Shown here in pieces: positions 34,418-41,804 of a stretch of 64,000 nt of DNA (within the stretch, counting starts at the first letter, position 1; each line of letters begins with the position of its first letter). The stretch lies in the NCBI RefSeq assembly GCF_002909375.1, contig NZ_PPXD01000009.1:124001-188000 (forward strand). The letters are read 5' to 3'. Both the position numbers and the translations under genes were made by a program. This stretch comes from Cryobacterium zongtaii. Its GTDB lineage: Bacteria > Actinomycetota > Actinomycetes > Actinomycetales > Microbacteriaceae. The notes under the pieces are model-generated. The model ran no database searches. It saw only the letters and a program-made list of their open reading frames with translations, and had not been told where the DNA came from.

Positions 34418-34519
34418 GACAAGGATCTCCAATCGACACGCCTGGATGGACCGTCCGTTCACAGTATCGGCCACCCGCGGCTCATCCCAGTAGCAGGTGC
34501 CCAGCCGGCCAAAGTCTCC

Positions 34520-34525
34520 TACGGT
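34520..34525 (+). promoter_or_regulatory. -10 element TACGGT of a leaderless VOC gene
   Basis: TACGGT is followed by six bases and the ATG at 34532, with no ribosome site. Confidence 0.6.
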
Positions 34526-34531
34526 GGTGGC

Positions 34532-34930
34532 ATGACACTAAAACTGGGTTTCATCGGGATCGTGACGGGTGACATGGCCGCTTCGCTGGCCTTTTATCGA
34601 GCGCTGGGCGTGCGGATCGAGGAAGGACTTGACGATGCGCCGCACGTCGACGCGAAACTCGATGACGGCACGAGCCTGGCATGGGACACCATCGCGACCA
34701 TTCGCGGATTCGACCCCGGCTACATCGCACCCACGGGCGGCCACCGCATCGCGCTCGCGTTCGACAAAGGCACGCCGGCCGAGGTGGATGCGGCCTTCGC
34801 CGAGCTGGTCACCGCCGGTTACGTTGCCCATGTCGAACCGTGGGACGCGCACTGGGGCCAGCGCTACGCGACCCTGTTGGATCCCGATGGCAACTCCGTG
34901 GACCTCTACGCCGCGCTGTCCGCGAACTGA
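34532..34930 (+). CDS. VOC (glyoxalase/bleomycin-resistance fold) protein
   Basis: The protein has 132 residues with two paired beta-alpha-beta-beta-beta modules: KLGFIGIVTGDMAASLAFYRALG at the N-terminus and YATLLDPDGNSVDLYA at the C-terminus. The family includes metal-dependent lyases, dioxygenases and antibiotic-sequestering proteins. The metal-ligand pattern is not clear enough to choose. It stands alone in its transcript and is divergent from DUF1905. Confidence 0.82.
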   Translation: MTLKLGFIGIVTGDMAASLAFYRALGVRIEEGLDDAPHVDAKLDDGTSLAWDTIATIRGFDPGYIAPTGGHRIALAFDKGTPAEVDAAFAELVTAGYVAHVEPWDAHWGQRYATLLDPDGNSVDLYAALSAN

Positions 34931-35046
34931 CGAAAACTCCCGCCGACCGTCGGAACTCCCGCGAGACTCGGGGCTGGTCTGGTCCCCGCGCCCCCTGGGG
35001 CGGGCAGACGGGGCGCGCTGCTCAGGCGGGCAGCTGCCTGGCGTAG

Positions 35047-35241
35047 GTGCGGCACACCCTGCGGATGCCGGCCGGGGCGCTGCCCGTGGCATTCGCCCTC
35101 GTCGCGCCGATGGCCGGCACGTTCATCGCCTGGCTGGTCGAGGACGGCACCGAGGTCGCGGGCGACCCCGTGGCGGTGATGGAGGCCATCGCGGCGACAG
35201 CAGCTGGCCGCGCTCGACTGACCGGGTTCGCACGTCAATAA
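35047..35241 (+). pseudogene. Decayed biotinyl (BCCP-like) domain fragment
   Basis: A 64-codon frame contains APMAGTFIAWLVEDGTEVA and GDPVAVMEA, the typical first two-thirds of an acyl-CoA carboxylase biotinyl domain. The expected biotin lysine motif (EAMKM) is replaced by EAIAA, and one residue of the usual EVAAGD is missing. An in-frame stop directly precedes the GTG. No carboxylase is adjacent. It looks like a leftover end of a deleted or displaced gene. The flanking stretch 34931-35046 shows only a small GC hairpin. Confidence 0.6.
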
Positions 35242-35306
35242 GGAAATAGTGAGATTTCAAGGATGCTTTTGGCAACTGCGTCCTAGAAAACTCGCTATCT
35301 CCTAAT
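35238..35306. repeat. AT-rich imperfect inverted repeat
   Basis: The left arm is 35238-35258 (ATAAGGAAATAGTGAGATTT, then C) and the right arm is 35286-35306. The arms match at 17 of 21 positions when one is reverse-complemented, around a 27-bp spacer. The base composition is clearly lower in GC than the surroundings. It directly follows the biotinyl-domain fragment. It could be a recombination scar, the end of a lost element, or an operator pair for a large dimeric regulator. Confidence 0.6.
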
Positions 35307-35318
35307 ATGGCGCGCACC

Positions 35319-35801
35319 TTAGGGCGCCGGATGCCCGGCGCGGGCCGCCTCTCCGTCCGGGGTGGCGTCGGCGAGCACCTGCAGGTAGTGCGGGTTCGTC
35401 ATCACGCCGAGCACGTTGCCGAACGGGTCCACCACGGCCGCCGTCGTGAAGCCCTCGCCGCGCTCCCGGATGTCCTCGCGCATCGTCGCGCCCAGCTCGA
35501 GCAGCCGGTCCAGAGCCGCCCGGATGTCGTCGACGTGCCAGTTGAGCACCGCCCCACCGGGCACATCCGCTGCCGGCTGAGGGGCGTACCTGGCGTCGAT
35601 CAGCCCCAGTTCGTGGCCGTAGTCGCCCACCCGCCACTCCGCGTAGCCTGGCATCTGAAAGTAGGGCTCCATGCCCAACAGCTCGGTATACCAGGCCGTC
35701 GCGGCGGCGTGGTCTGCGGCCCAATAGCTCACGTTGCTCATGCCGCGCAGGATGCCGGTCGGTGCGTTCATCGGTGCGCCGTTCATCGGTGCGCCGTTCA
35801 T
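35319..35801 (-). CDS. VOC family protein with triplicated start region
   Basis: The protein has 160 residues starting MNGAPMNGAPMNAPTG. A 15-bp unit carrying the ATG is tandemly repeated (35772-35786 and 35787-35801, with a shortened copy before). Three in-frame start codons result; the one at 35801 is nearest to GAGAGGA. The body is a VOC protein: MSNVSYWAADHAAATAWYTELLGMEPYF and VVDPFGNVLGVMTNP. It resembles glyoxalase-like enzymes; the substrate is unknown. Confidence 0.82.
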   Translation of the reverse strand: MNGAPMNGAPMNAPTGILRGMSNVSYWAADHAAATAWYTELLGMEPYFQMPGYAEWRVGDYGHELGLIDARYAPQPAADVPGGAVLNWHVDDIRAALDRLLELGATMREDIRERGEGFTTAAVVDPFGNVLGVMTNPHYLQVLADATPDGEAARAGHPAP

Positions 35802-35891
35802 CGGTACAGTCCTCTCGTCGGAGTGCTCAGGTCGTCCACGCTACGCACGGTGGCACAGAGCGCTAGGGCCGCGAGTCGACACCGGTGGGCA

Positions 35892-35897
35892 TAGTCT
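35892..35897 (+). promoter_or_regulatory. -10 element TAGTCT deciding the start at 35904
   Basis: TAGTCT is followed by six bases and ATG 35904. The alternative in-frame GTG at 35898 would touch the hexamer and is rejected on this spacing. Confidence 0.6.
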
Positions 35898-35903
35898 GTG
35901 CGC

Positions 35904-36500
35904 ATGACGGATGCGTCGCCCGCGAATGCGCCGGCACCCGACCCGGCCCAGGCCGTGGAGCTGGTCCTTGCGGTCACCCGGGGCGCCTGGCCGGCGACGG
36001 ATGCTGCGGTGGGCGACCTCTTTGCGACGCTGGGGGTGCGGACTGTCGACTCCGACGCTGGCACCGACGACAGCGCCGGCGACGACCCATCCGCCGGCGA
36101 GACGTGGCCGAGCCCGGTCGATATCCGGCGCCTCGAGGTGTCGTTCGGCGGCGAGGTCTACGCCAGCTGGACGTCCCACGCGGGTGACTTCCTGGGCATC
36201 GACCTGCAGCTGTACAACGCGCCGAGCCCGAACGATCCGGGAACCAGGCTCGGCTATGACCGTATCCTTGCCCTGCTCAGTCAGAATCTGGGAACTCCGA
36301 CAGAGCCCTGGGACGATGAGGAGATCCCGCCTCGCCAGTGGGAGGTCGGCCGCTGGCGGATTCTGCTGCACCTGTTCACCCTGCGGGACAGCGGCGTGAT
36401 GCTCAGCGTGGACGACGCCTCAACCGCCGACCGGGCCGAGCGCGAAGCCAGTGCCCGACAGGACGCTGCGCATGCCCAGGCGGCCACGCACCGTCCCTAG
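35904..36500 (+). CDS. Hypothetical protein, possibly DUF6301-like
   Basis: This 198-residue protein has an acidic, Ala/Pro-rich start and a flexible acidic linker (DSDAGTDDSAGDDPSAGET). A globular part follows (DIRRLEVSFGGEVYASWTS, GTRLGYDRILALLSQNLG, WEVGRWRILLHLF). This could be a DUF6301-like immunity-type protein, but I am unsure. No membrane segment. Its stop TAG shares a CTAG with the stop of the convergent TetR gene. Confidence 0.6.
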   Translation: MTDASPANAPAPDPAQAVELVLAVTRGAWPATDAAVGDLFATLGVRTVDSDAGTDDSAGDDPSAGETWPSPVDIRRLEVSFGGEVYASWTSHAGDFLGIDLQLYNAPSPNDPGTRLGYDRILALLSQNLGTPTEPWDDEEIPPRQWEVGRWRILLHLFTLRDSGVMLSVDDASTADRAEREASARQDAAHAQAATHRP

Positions 36501-37093
36501 GGGGCGTCGCCTCGCAGAATCGTGTTCGCGGCCGTGCGTCCGGCCGCGAACGGGTCGGCGAAGGTGCCCATCCCCACGGTCACCAGGGCGCCCTCGTAGA
36601 GCAGCATCAGAATGTCGGCCACCCGGTCCGCACCGGCGATGCCCGCGTCCCGGCAGAGCCGCTCGAACACGTCGCGCATCCACTTCTTCTGGCGAATCGC
36701 TTCGACGGCCACCGGATGCGCCGCATCGTCTGTCTCGGCGCGCGCGTTGATGGCGCTGCAGCCCTTGCTGCTGTTGGCGACGGCCCAGCGCGCCGAAATG
36801 TCGAACACCGCGAGGACACGGTCCACGCTGCCGGGCGCCTGCAACGCGAGTCCCTGCTCCAGGAACTCCCGCCACCGAGCGTCCCGCCCGCGGAGATACG
36901 CCACGGCCAGCGCCTCCTTCGACCCGAACCTGTCGTAGAGCGTCTTCTTGGTGACCCCGGCCGCCGCGGCAATGGCGTCGACGCCCACGGCGTGGATACC
37001 CTCCCGGTAGAAGAGGTCGGACGCCGCGGCCAGCAGCCGCTCGGCCCCCGGGGTGTAGTGCGGGATCGCCTCGGGCGAGTTCTCGGTGGTCAT
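36497..37093 (-). CDS. TetR/AcrR family regulator of the EamA exporter
   Basis: The protein has 198 residues with the helix-turn-helix at about 18-62 (RLLAAASDLFYREGIHAVGV, AGVTKKTLYDRFGSKEALA). It is divergent from the EamA gene; the ATGs are only 33 bp apart, with two TetR-like dyads in and just after that gap. TATAGT lies exactly six bases upstream of its ATG. Autoregulation and control of the exporter are strongly suggested. The ligand is unknown. Confidence 0.9.
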   Translation of the reverse strand: MTTENSPEAIPHYTPGAERLLAAASDLFYREGIHAVGVDAIAAAAGVTKKTLYDRFGSKEALAVAYLRGRDARWREFLEQGLALQAPGSVDRVLAVFDISARWAVANSSKGCSAINARAETDDAAHPVAVEAIRQKKWMRDVFERLCRDAGIAGADRVADILMLLYEGALVTVGMGTFADPFAAGRTAANTILRGDAP

Positions 37094-37099
37094 GGCCCC

Positions 37100-37148
37100 A
37101 CTATACCGTTCTGTATACTCGATCGAATGAGTACACAGATCGGTATAC
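37100..37148. promoter_or_regulatory. Overlapping divergent leaderless promoters with two TetR operators
   Basis: On the minus strand TATAGT (37105-37100) lies six bases before the tetR ATG. On the plus strand TATACT (37114-37119) lies seven bases before the eamA ATG at 37127. The dyad TATACCGTTCTGTATA (37102-37117) covers both -10s. A related site, GTACACAGATCGGTATAC (37131-37148), lies inside codons 2-8 of eamA. Confidence 0.7.
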
Positions 37149-38146
37149 CTCAGCGACTTCTTCTGGTCGCGGCTTCGGCCGCCTTCGTGCTGACCTGGAG
37201 TTCCGGGTTCATCATCGCGAAGATCGGCACGGAGGCGGCGCCGGCCCTGACCGTGCTGGTTTGGCGGTACCTCGTCGTCGCGGCACTCCTGCTGGTCGGC
37301 ATGGTGGCGCTGCGCTTCCGAGATCGTCGGCTTCGAGCTCACCGACGCACGTTCCCGGCCTGGCGCGACATCCGCCCGCACCTCACCATCGGGCTCTTCG
37401 CCCAATTCGGCTACATCCTGCCCGTCTATTTGGCCGTCGGCGCGGGAGTCTCGGCCGGGACGACGGCCCTCATCGACGCGATCCAGCCCCTGGTCGTGGC
37501 AACCCTGGTCGGACCGCTGCTCGGGCTGCGTGTGCGGGCGCTGCAGTGGCTGGGCCTGGCGCTCGGTGCGGTGGGAGTGGTCCTGATCGTGGCGGCGGAT
37601 GCTTCGACGTCGATCTCGCCCACCCCCGCCTACCTGCTGCCGTTGGTGGCGCTGGCCAGCCTCGTCGCCGCGACCTTCCTGGAGCGGCGCACCCCGGCCC
37701 GGCTCGGCGTCTTCGCCGCCCTTGCCACCCACGCCGCAATCACGCTGGTGGCCGTGACGCTTCTGGCCGCCCTTGCCGGGGCGCTCGCCCCGCCGGCCAC
37801 CCTGAACTTCTGGCTCTCGACGGTGCTGATTGCCGTGTTCCCCACCCTCATCGCCTACGCGCTCTACTGGTACCTGCTGCGCCGCCTCGGCATCACTGCC
37901 CTTAACGCCCTGCTGTACCTGGTGGCGCCGACCACGGCCGTCGCCGGCAGCATCCTCTTCGCCGACCCGTTCACTCCCGCCACCCTCGTCGGACTCGTGC
38001 TCGGAGCGGGCGCGGTAGCGCTGGTCATCGCGCCCGAGCGCGCCGCGTCATCCGCAGCCGCGCCCGAATGTAAAGGCGGAGAATCTCGGGAAACGCCGCT
38101 CGTTCGGCCCGAAGCCACGGCGAGTCGAGAAGAACTACGCCTTTAG
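37127..38146 (+). CDS. EamA/DMT family transporter
   Basis: The protein has 339 residues with ten hydrophobic segments in two EamA repeats (about residues 12-140 and 155-295) and a polar tail. The phrase TWSSGFIIAKIG in TM1 is usual for the RhaT/YdcZ-like drug/metabolite branch. The second TetR operator lies inside its first codons. It should export a metabolite or drug sensed by the divergent TetR protein. Translation from ATG 37127 has no ribosome site, consistent with a leaderless mRNA. Confidence 0.9.
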   Translation: MSTQIGIPQRLLLVAASAAFVLTWSSGFIIAKIGTEAAPALTVLVWRYLVVAALLLVGMVALRFRDRRLRAHRRTFPAWRDIRPHLTIGLFAQFGYILPVYLAVGAGVSAGTTALIDAIQPLVVATLVGPLLGLRVRALQWLGLALGAVGVVLIVAADASTSISPTPAYLLPLVALASLVAATFLERRTPARLGVFAALATHAAITLVAVTLLAALAGALAPPATLNFWLSTVLIAVFPTLIAYALYWYLLRRLGITALNALLYLVAPTTAVAGSILFADPFTPATLVGLVLGAGAVALVIAPERAASSAAAPECKGGESRETPLVRPEATASREELRL

Positions 38147-38256
38147 CGACACGGGAGCCGCCCCCGCACTGGTCGCCGCGTCGATCGCGTCGTGCGCGCA
38201 CCACTAGCCGTGTGCCACGCTGGATTCCCATCGTGCCGCCCACCACCAGGAGCCCT

Positions 38257-39363
38257 ATGCCCTTCGCCGACGAACTCATCGGAGTGCCGACCGCCCGCGC
38301 GCTCACCGCGGCGATCCAGGCCGCAGCCCCGTCGGCCGAACTCGCAGCGCTGCCCGCCGCCGCCGACGCCATCGCCACGCTGTCACTCAGGGAACGGAGC
38401 GACCTGTTGCGCGATGCGTTGCTGACCGACCTGCCCGGCGACTACGACACGTTCGCCGGCACCATCCGCGCCGCCGCGCAGGGCGCCCTGCCGTTCAGCG
38501 GCTGGCTGATCTGGCCGGTAACCAGCGCAGTGGCCGCCAAGGCCATCGACGCCGGCACCGACGCCGCGTTCGACGACGGCATGCGGATGCTCGCTGCGCT
38601 CACCCCGCGGCTCACCTCGGAGTTCGCCATCCGGCCGCTGCTCACCCACGACCTCGCCCGGGCGATGCCGATCGTGCTCGGCTGGACAGGCTCGACCGAC
38701 CCGGCGGTGCGCCGACTGGCCTCAGAGGGCACCCGGCCGTTCCTGCCCTGGGCCATCCGGGTGCCGGGCATCCTGGCCGAACCCACCCTGACCTTGCCGG
38801 TGCTGCACGCCCTGTACCGCGACGAGGACGAGGTGGTGCGCCGCTCGGTGGCCAACCACCTCAACGACCTCAGCCGGCAGCAGCCCGACCTGGTCGTCGC
38901 CACCACCGCCGGTTGGCTGGCTGCGCCGGATGCGAACACCGTTCCGCTGGTGCGCCACGCGCTCCGCACCCTGGTGAAGAAGGGGCACCCGCAGGCGCTC
39001 GCACAGCTGGGCTTCCACCCAGCAGAGGTCCACGTGGTCGGTCCGGTGCTCGACGCGGCCGACGTGGACTTCGGCGGCACCATCGGGTTCACGGTGAGCA
39101 TCCGCAACGCCGGCGACGCACCGGCCCGGCTCGCCGTGGACTACGTAATGCACCACCGGAAGGCCAATGGCAGCCTCACCGGCAAGACCTTCAAGCTCAC
39201 CACGGTGACCCTGGCCGCCGGCGAGACCGTGCAGCTGGCCCGGTCGCACTCGTTCCGGGCCATCACCACCCGGCGCTACCACCCGGGGGTGCACGCCCTC
39301 GAGGTGCAGGTGAACGGGGCGGCCTGGGGCCGGGTCGAGTTCACGCTGCTTCCCGGGGACTGA
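38257..39363 (+). CDS. DNA alkylation repair (AlkD-like) HEAT-repeat protein
   Basis: The protein has 368 residues from the ATG at 38257 (AGGAG upstream). Residues ~60-260 form helical HEAT-like repeats (DPAVRRLASEGTRPFLPWA, DEDEVVRRSVANHLNDLSRQ). The C-terminal ~110 residues form a beta domain (VDFGGTIGFTVSIRNAGDAPA). AlkD-type glycosylases excise bulky N3/N7-alkyl purines without base flipping. The C-terminal extension is found in a longer actinobacterial subgroup as I recall; whether it keeps glycosylase activity is not evident. Confidence 0.82.
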   Translation: MPFADELIGVPTARALTAAIQAAAPSAELAALPAAADAIATLSLRERSDLLRDALLTDLPGDYDTFAGTIRAAAQGALPFSGWLIWPVTSAVAAKAIDAGTDAAFDDGMRMLAALTPRLTSEFAIRPLLTHDLARAMPIVLGWTGSTDPAVRRLASEGTRPFLPWAIRVPGILAEPTLTLPVLHALYRDEDEVVRRSVANHLNDLSRQQPDLVVATTAGWLAAPDANTVPLVRHALRTLVKKGHPQALAQLGFHPAEVHVVGPVLDAADVDFGGTIGFTVSIRNAGDAPARLAVDYVMHHRKANGSLTGKTFKLTTVTLAAGETVQLARSHSFRAITTRRYHPGVHALEVQVNGAAWGRVEFTLLPGD

Positions 39364-39374
39364 GCATTACCTAT

Positions 39375-39401
39375 AGTCTGTAGTTTATAAACTGCGAGAC
39401 T
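39375..39401. promoter_or_regulatory. TetR operator, extended palindrome
   Basis: The perfect core AGTTTATAAACT (39382-39393) is flanked by AGTCT (39375-39379) and AGACT (39397-39401). It lies directly upstream of the TetR gene at 39413 and covers its likely promoter, suggesting autorepression. Confidence 0.75.
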
Positions 39402-39412
39402 TAGGAAATTTG

Positions 39413-40012
39413 ATGAAGCGTCCCGGATTGACCGAAGCCCGGCTGGTCAAGGCCGCCGCCGAACTGGCCGACGAGACCGGACTGTCCGCCGTGACGCTCT
39501 CCGCCCTCGCCCGCCGCTTCGACGTGCGCCCGGCGAGTATCTATTCGCACATCTCGGGGCTCGACGACCTGCTCGACCTCACCGCCGCGTTCGCCCTGCA
39601 GGAACTCGCGGACGGTCTGGCCGAGGCCCTGCCCGGCAAGGCCGGCCGGAGCGCCCTGTTCGCGTTCGCGAACGCCCACCGCGACTACGCCATCGCCCAC
39701 CCCGGCCGGTGGGAGGCGGCGCAGCGCCGCGTATCGCCGGAGGCTGCCGCCCAGAGCGCGGGCGGGCTCATCGCCCGCTCAGCCCGGGCCATTGTGAGCG
39801 GCTACGGCCTCAGCCCCGACGACGAGGTGCACGGTGTGCGGCTACTCGGCAGCGCCATCAACGGCTTCGTCGCGCTCGAGTCCGGCGGCGGCTTCGACCA
39901 CTCGAATCCCACTGCGGCTTCGAGCTGGACCCGGGTGCTCGACGCCATCGACACGTCGCTTCGGAACTGGCCCACGGCCGACACGCAGCACCCCGACCAC
40001 TCAACCGATTGA
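39413..40012 (+). CDS. TetR/AcrR family regulator
   Basis: This 199-residue protein has an N-terminal helix-turn-helix (EARLVKAAAELADETGLSAVTL, LARRFDVRPASIYSHISGLD). The C-terminal half resembles the TetR_C family with WHG-type features (HPGRWEAAQRR). The ATG at 39413 follows AGGA. A large palindrome precedes it. The next gene starts eight bases after the stop, so it is probably the regulated partner. Confidence 0.88.
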   Translation: MKRPGLTEARLVKAAAELADETGLSAVTLSALARRFDVRPASIYSHISGLDDLLDLTAAFALQELADGLAEALPGKAGRSALFAFANAHRDYAIAHPGRWEAAQRRVSPEAAAQSAGGLIARSARAIVSGYGLSPDDEVHGVRLLGSAINGFVALESGGGFDHSNPTAASSWTRVLDAIDTSLRNWPTADTQHPDHSTD

Positions 40013-40020
40013 GACTTCGT

Positions 40021-40515
40021 ATGCTCCCCCTCAGTACCGCTACCATCAAGGCCACCTTCGTGAACGCCTCCCGCAAGGTCGTGTCCGACATCACCCTGCC
40101 GCCCGGCTTCGACCAGCTCGACTGGGCGCAGCTGGACTATTTCGGCTGGGTCGACCCCAAGATGAAGCGCCGCTCCTACGTCGTCGTCCCCGTCGACGGC
40201 GAGCCTGTCGGCATCGTCCTCCGACAGGCGGATGCCTCCCCACGCCGCCGCGCCCAGTGCTCGTGGTGCCGCGATGTGAAACTGCCCAACGAGGTGGTGC
40301 TCTACAGCGCCCAGCGGGCCGGGGCGGCCGGCCGCAACGGCGACACCGTCGGCATCCTGGTCTGCGAGGCGTTCCAGTGCTCCGCCAACGTGCGGAAGCT
40401 GCCGTCGATGGCCTACATCGGTTACGACGTTGCCGCCGCCCGGGATGACCGGATCTCGATGCTGCGCGCCCGGTCGGCCGGATTCGTGGGCGAAGTGATT
40501 CGCCCCGGCGACTGA
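40021..40515 (+). CDS. FBP-domain (treble-clef zinc finger) protein
   Basis: This 164-residue protein has a first half ending with RRSYVVVPVDGEPVGIVLRQ. The C-terminal zinc site has four cysteines in AQCSWCRDV and LVCEAFQCSANVR. This matches the FBP family named for elongation-factor-G-binding protein, which can relieve fusidic acid inhibition. Whether this member does so is not known. It is co-directional with and eight bases after a TetR gene. Confidence 0.82.
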   Translation: MLPLSTATIKATFVNASRKVVSDITLPPGFDQLDWAQLDYFGWVDPKMKRRSYVVVPVDGEPVGIVLRQADASPRRRAQCSWCRDVKLPNEVVLYSAQRAGAAGRNGDTVGILVCEAFQCSANVRKLPSMAYIGYDVAAARDDRISMLRARSAGFVGEVIRPGD

Positions 40516-40548
40516 ACCCGGAGCCGGCCGAGGGAGCCGGCGCGCCGA

Positions 40549-41634
40549 TCAGCTGAACGACGACTCGACGAGTTCCCGCCATCCGGCGAGCCCGCCCGTG
40601 CGGAACGCCCGCCGTTGCTGCTGCGCGCCCGTTCCCGCGCGCCGCACCTGCTCCACCAGCTCGGCCACCCGAGGCCGGTCCCCGGTGCTCTCCAACGCGT
40701 CGCCGATGGAGCGCAGCAGACTGTCGGTGACCGCCCTGGCCGGGGCCAGCTCCCTGGTGGTGGGATCGAGGAGCCGGCCGCGGATGCCGTCACGGGAGGC
40801 GTGCCACAGCGCGGCGTCGAGCAGTTCGGGCTCCACCGCGGGCGGCGGCGCCCCACGATCGCCCGCGGCCACGCCGGTCACGACCAGGGCGCGGGCCACC
40901 GCCGCAAGCAGCATCGTGGGCGCCAGGTCGAGTTGGGCGTCGGCCACCCGCACCTCGAGCGTGGGATACCTCTCGGACAGCCGCGCGTACCAAGCCACCG
41001 TGCCGGTGTCGACAGTGGCTCCCACACCGACCAGACGCCGGATGCGCCGGTCGTAGTCGTCGGCGTCGGTGAACGCCGGCGGACAGCCGGTGGTCGCCCA
41101 GCGGCGCATGATCACCGCCCGCCAGGAATCGAAGCCGATGTCCCGGCAGCGCCAGAACGGCGAATTGCCGGTCAGCGCCAACAACGTGGGCAGCCAGACC
41201 CGCAGATGATTGAGGGCGTGCACCCCGGCCTCCCGGGTGGGCACGCCCACGTGCACGTGCGTGGCGCAGATCTGATGGTCCCGCACGACCCCGCGCACTC
41301 CGGACCCGATCCGGTGGTACCGGGCCGCGTCGGTGAGGGTCGGCGCCGCCGGGGCGTCGAAGGGCGTGCCGGTGCCGACAGCCAGGACTCCGCGCTTCCT
41401 CGCCACCGCAGCCAGCTCGCCTCGAAAGGCGGCCAGGTCGGCCTCGGCCTCGACCAGCTCGGTGAAAACCGCCGAAGCTCGTTCCACCTGTGAGGCCAGG
41501 AACTCGTGGGTGACGAGTCCGGGCGCGCGAGCCCGGGGCGGCAGATCGCCCAGGATGGTGTCGGCCATACTGACCGGCCGCAGGGAGCGCGGGTCGACGA
41601 GAAAGTACTCTTCCTCGATGCCAAACGTCACCAT
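40549..41634 (-). CDS. YbdK-type carboxylate-amine ligase (glutamate-cysteine ligase family 2)
   Basis: This 361-residue protein has the GCS2 family signatures TFGIEEEYFLVD at the N-terminus, ATHVHVGV in the middle and YPTLEVRVADAQLD. These ATP-grasp-like ligases join an amino acid to a gamma-carboxylate; YbdK has weak glutamate-cysteine ligase activity in vitro. A GGAGG ribosome site precedes the ATG at 41634. It is divergent from the iron transporter, and its start lies 95 bp from the iron box, so joint control is possible but unproved. Confidence 0.85.
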   Translation of the reverse strand: MVTFGIEEEYFLVDPRSLRPVSMADTILGDLPPRARAPGLVTHEFLASQVERASAVFTELVEAEADLAAFRGELAAVARKRGVLAVGTGTPFDAPAAPTLTDAARYHRIGSGVRGVVRDHQICATHVHVGVPTREAGVHALNHLRVWLPTLLALTGNSPFWRCRDIGFDSWRAVIMRRWATTGCPPAFTDADDYDRRIRRLVGVGATVDTGTVAWYARLSERYPTLEVRVADAQLDLAPTMLLAAVARALVVTGVAAGDRGAPPPAVEPELLDAALWHASRDGIRGRLLDPTTRELAPARAVTDSLLRSIGDALESTGDRPRVAELVEQVRRAGTGAQQQRRAFRTGGLAGWRELVESSFS

Positions 41635-41728
41635 GTGCAGCCTCCGGGAGCCGGATCGGCGGAGCCGGACAGGAGCATCCTGTCACCGAGAGGCAGCTCA
41701 GGGAACACCTCACCGAGCGGACACGAAT

Positions 41729-41747
41729 TTAGGTAAGGCTATACTTA
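41729..41747. promoter_or_regulatory. DtxR/IdeR iron box
   Basis: TTAGGTAAGGCTATACTTA matches the 19-bp DtxR/IdeR pattern TWAGGTTAGSCTAACCTWA at most positions. It lies 76 bp upstream of the siderophore transporter. Fe2+-loaded DtxR-type protein would repress the operon. Confidence 0.8.
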
Positions 41748-41804
41748 CCAAGGCCCGCATCGCGAGGAGCCGTCACTTTCCGCTCAGCACCTTCAGGAGT
41801 TCTC

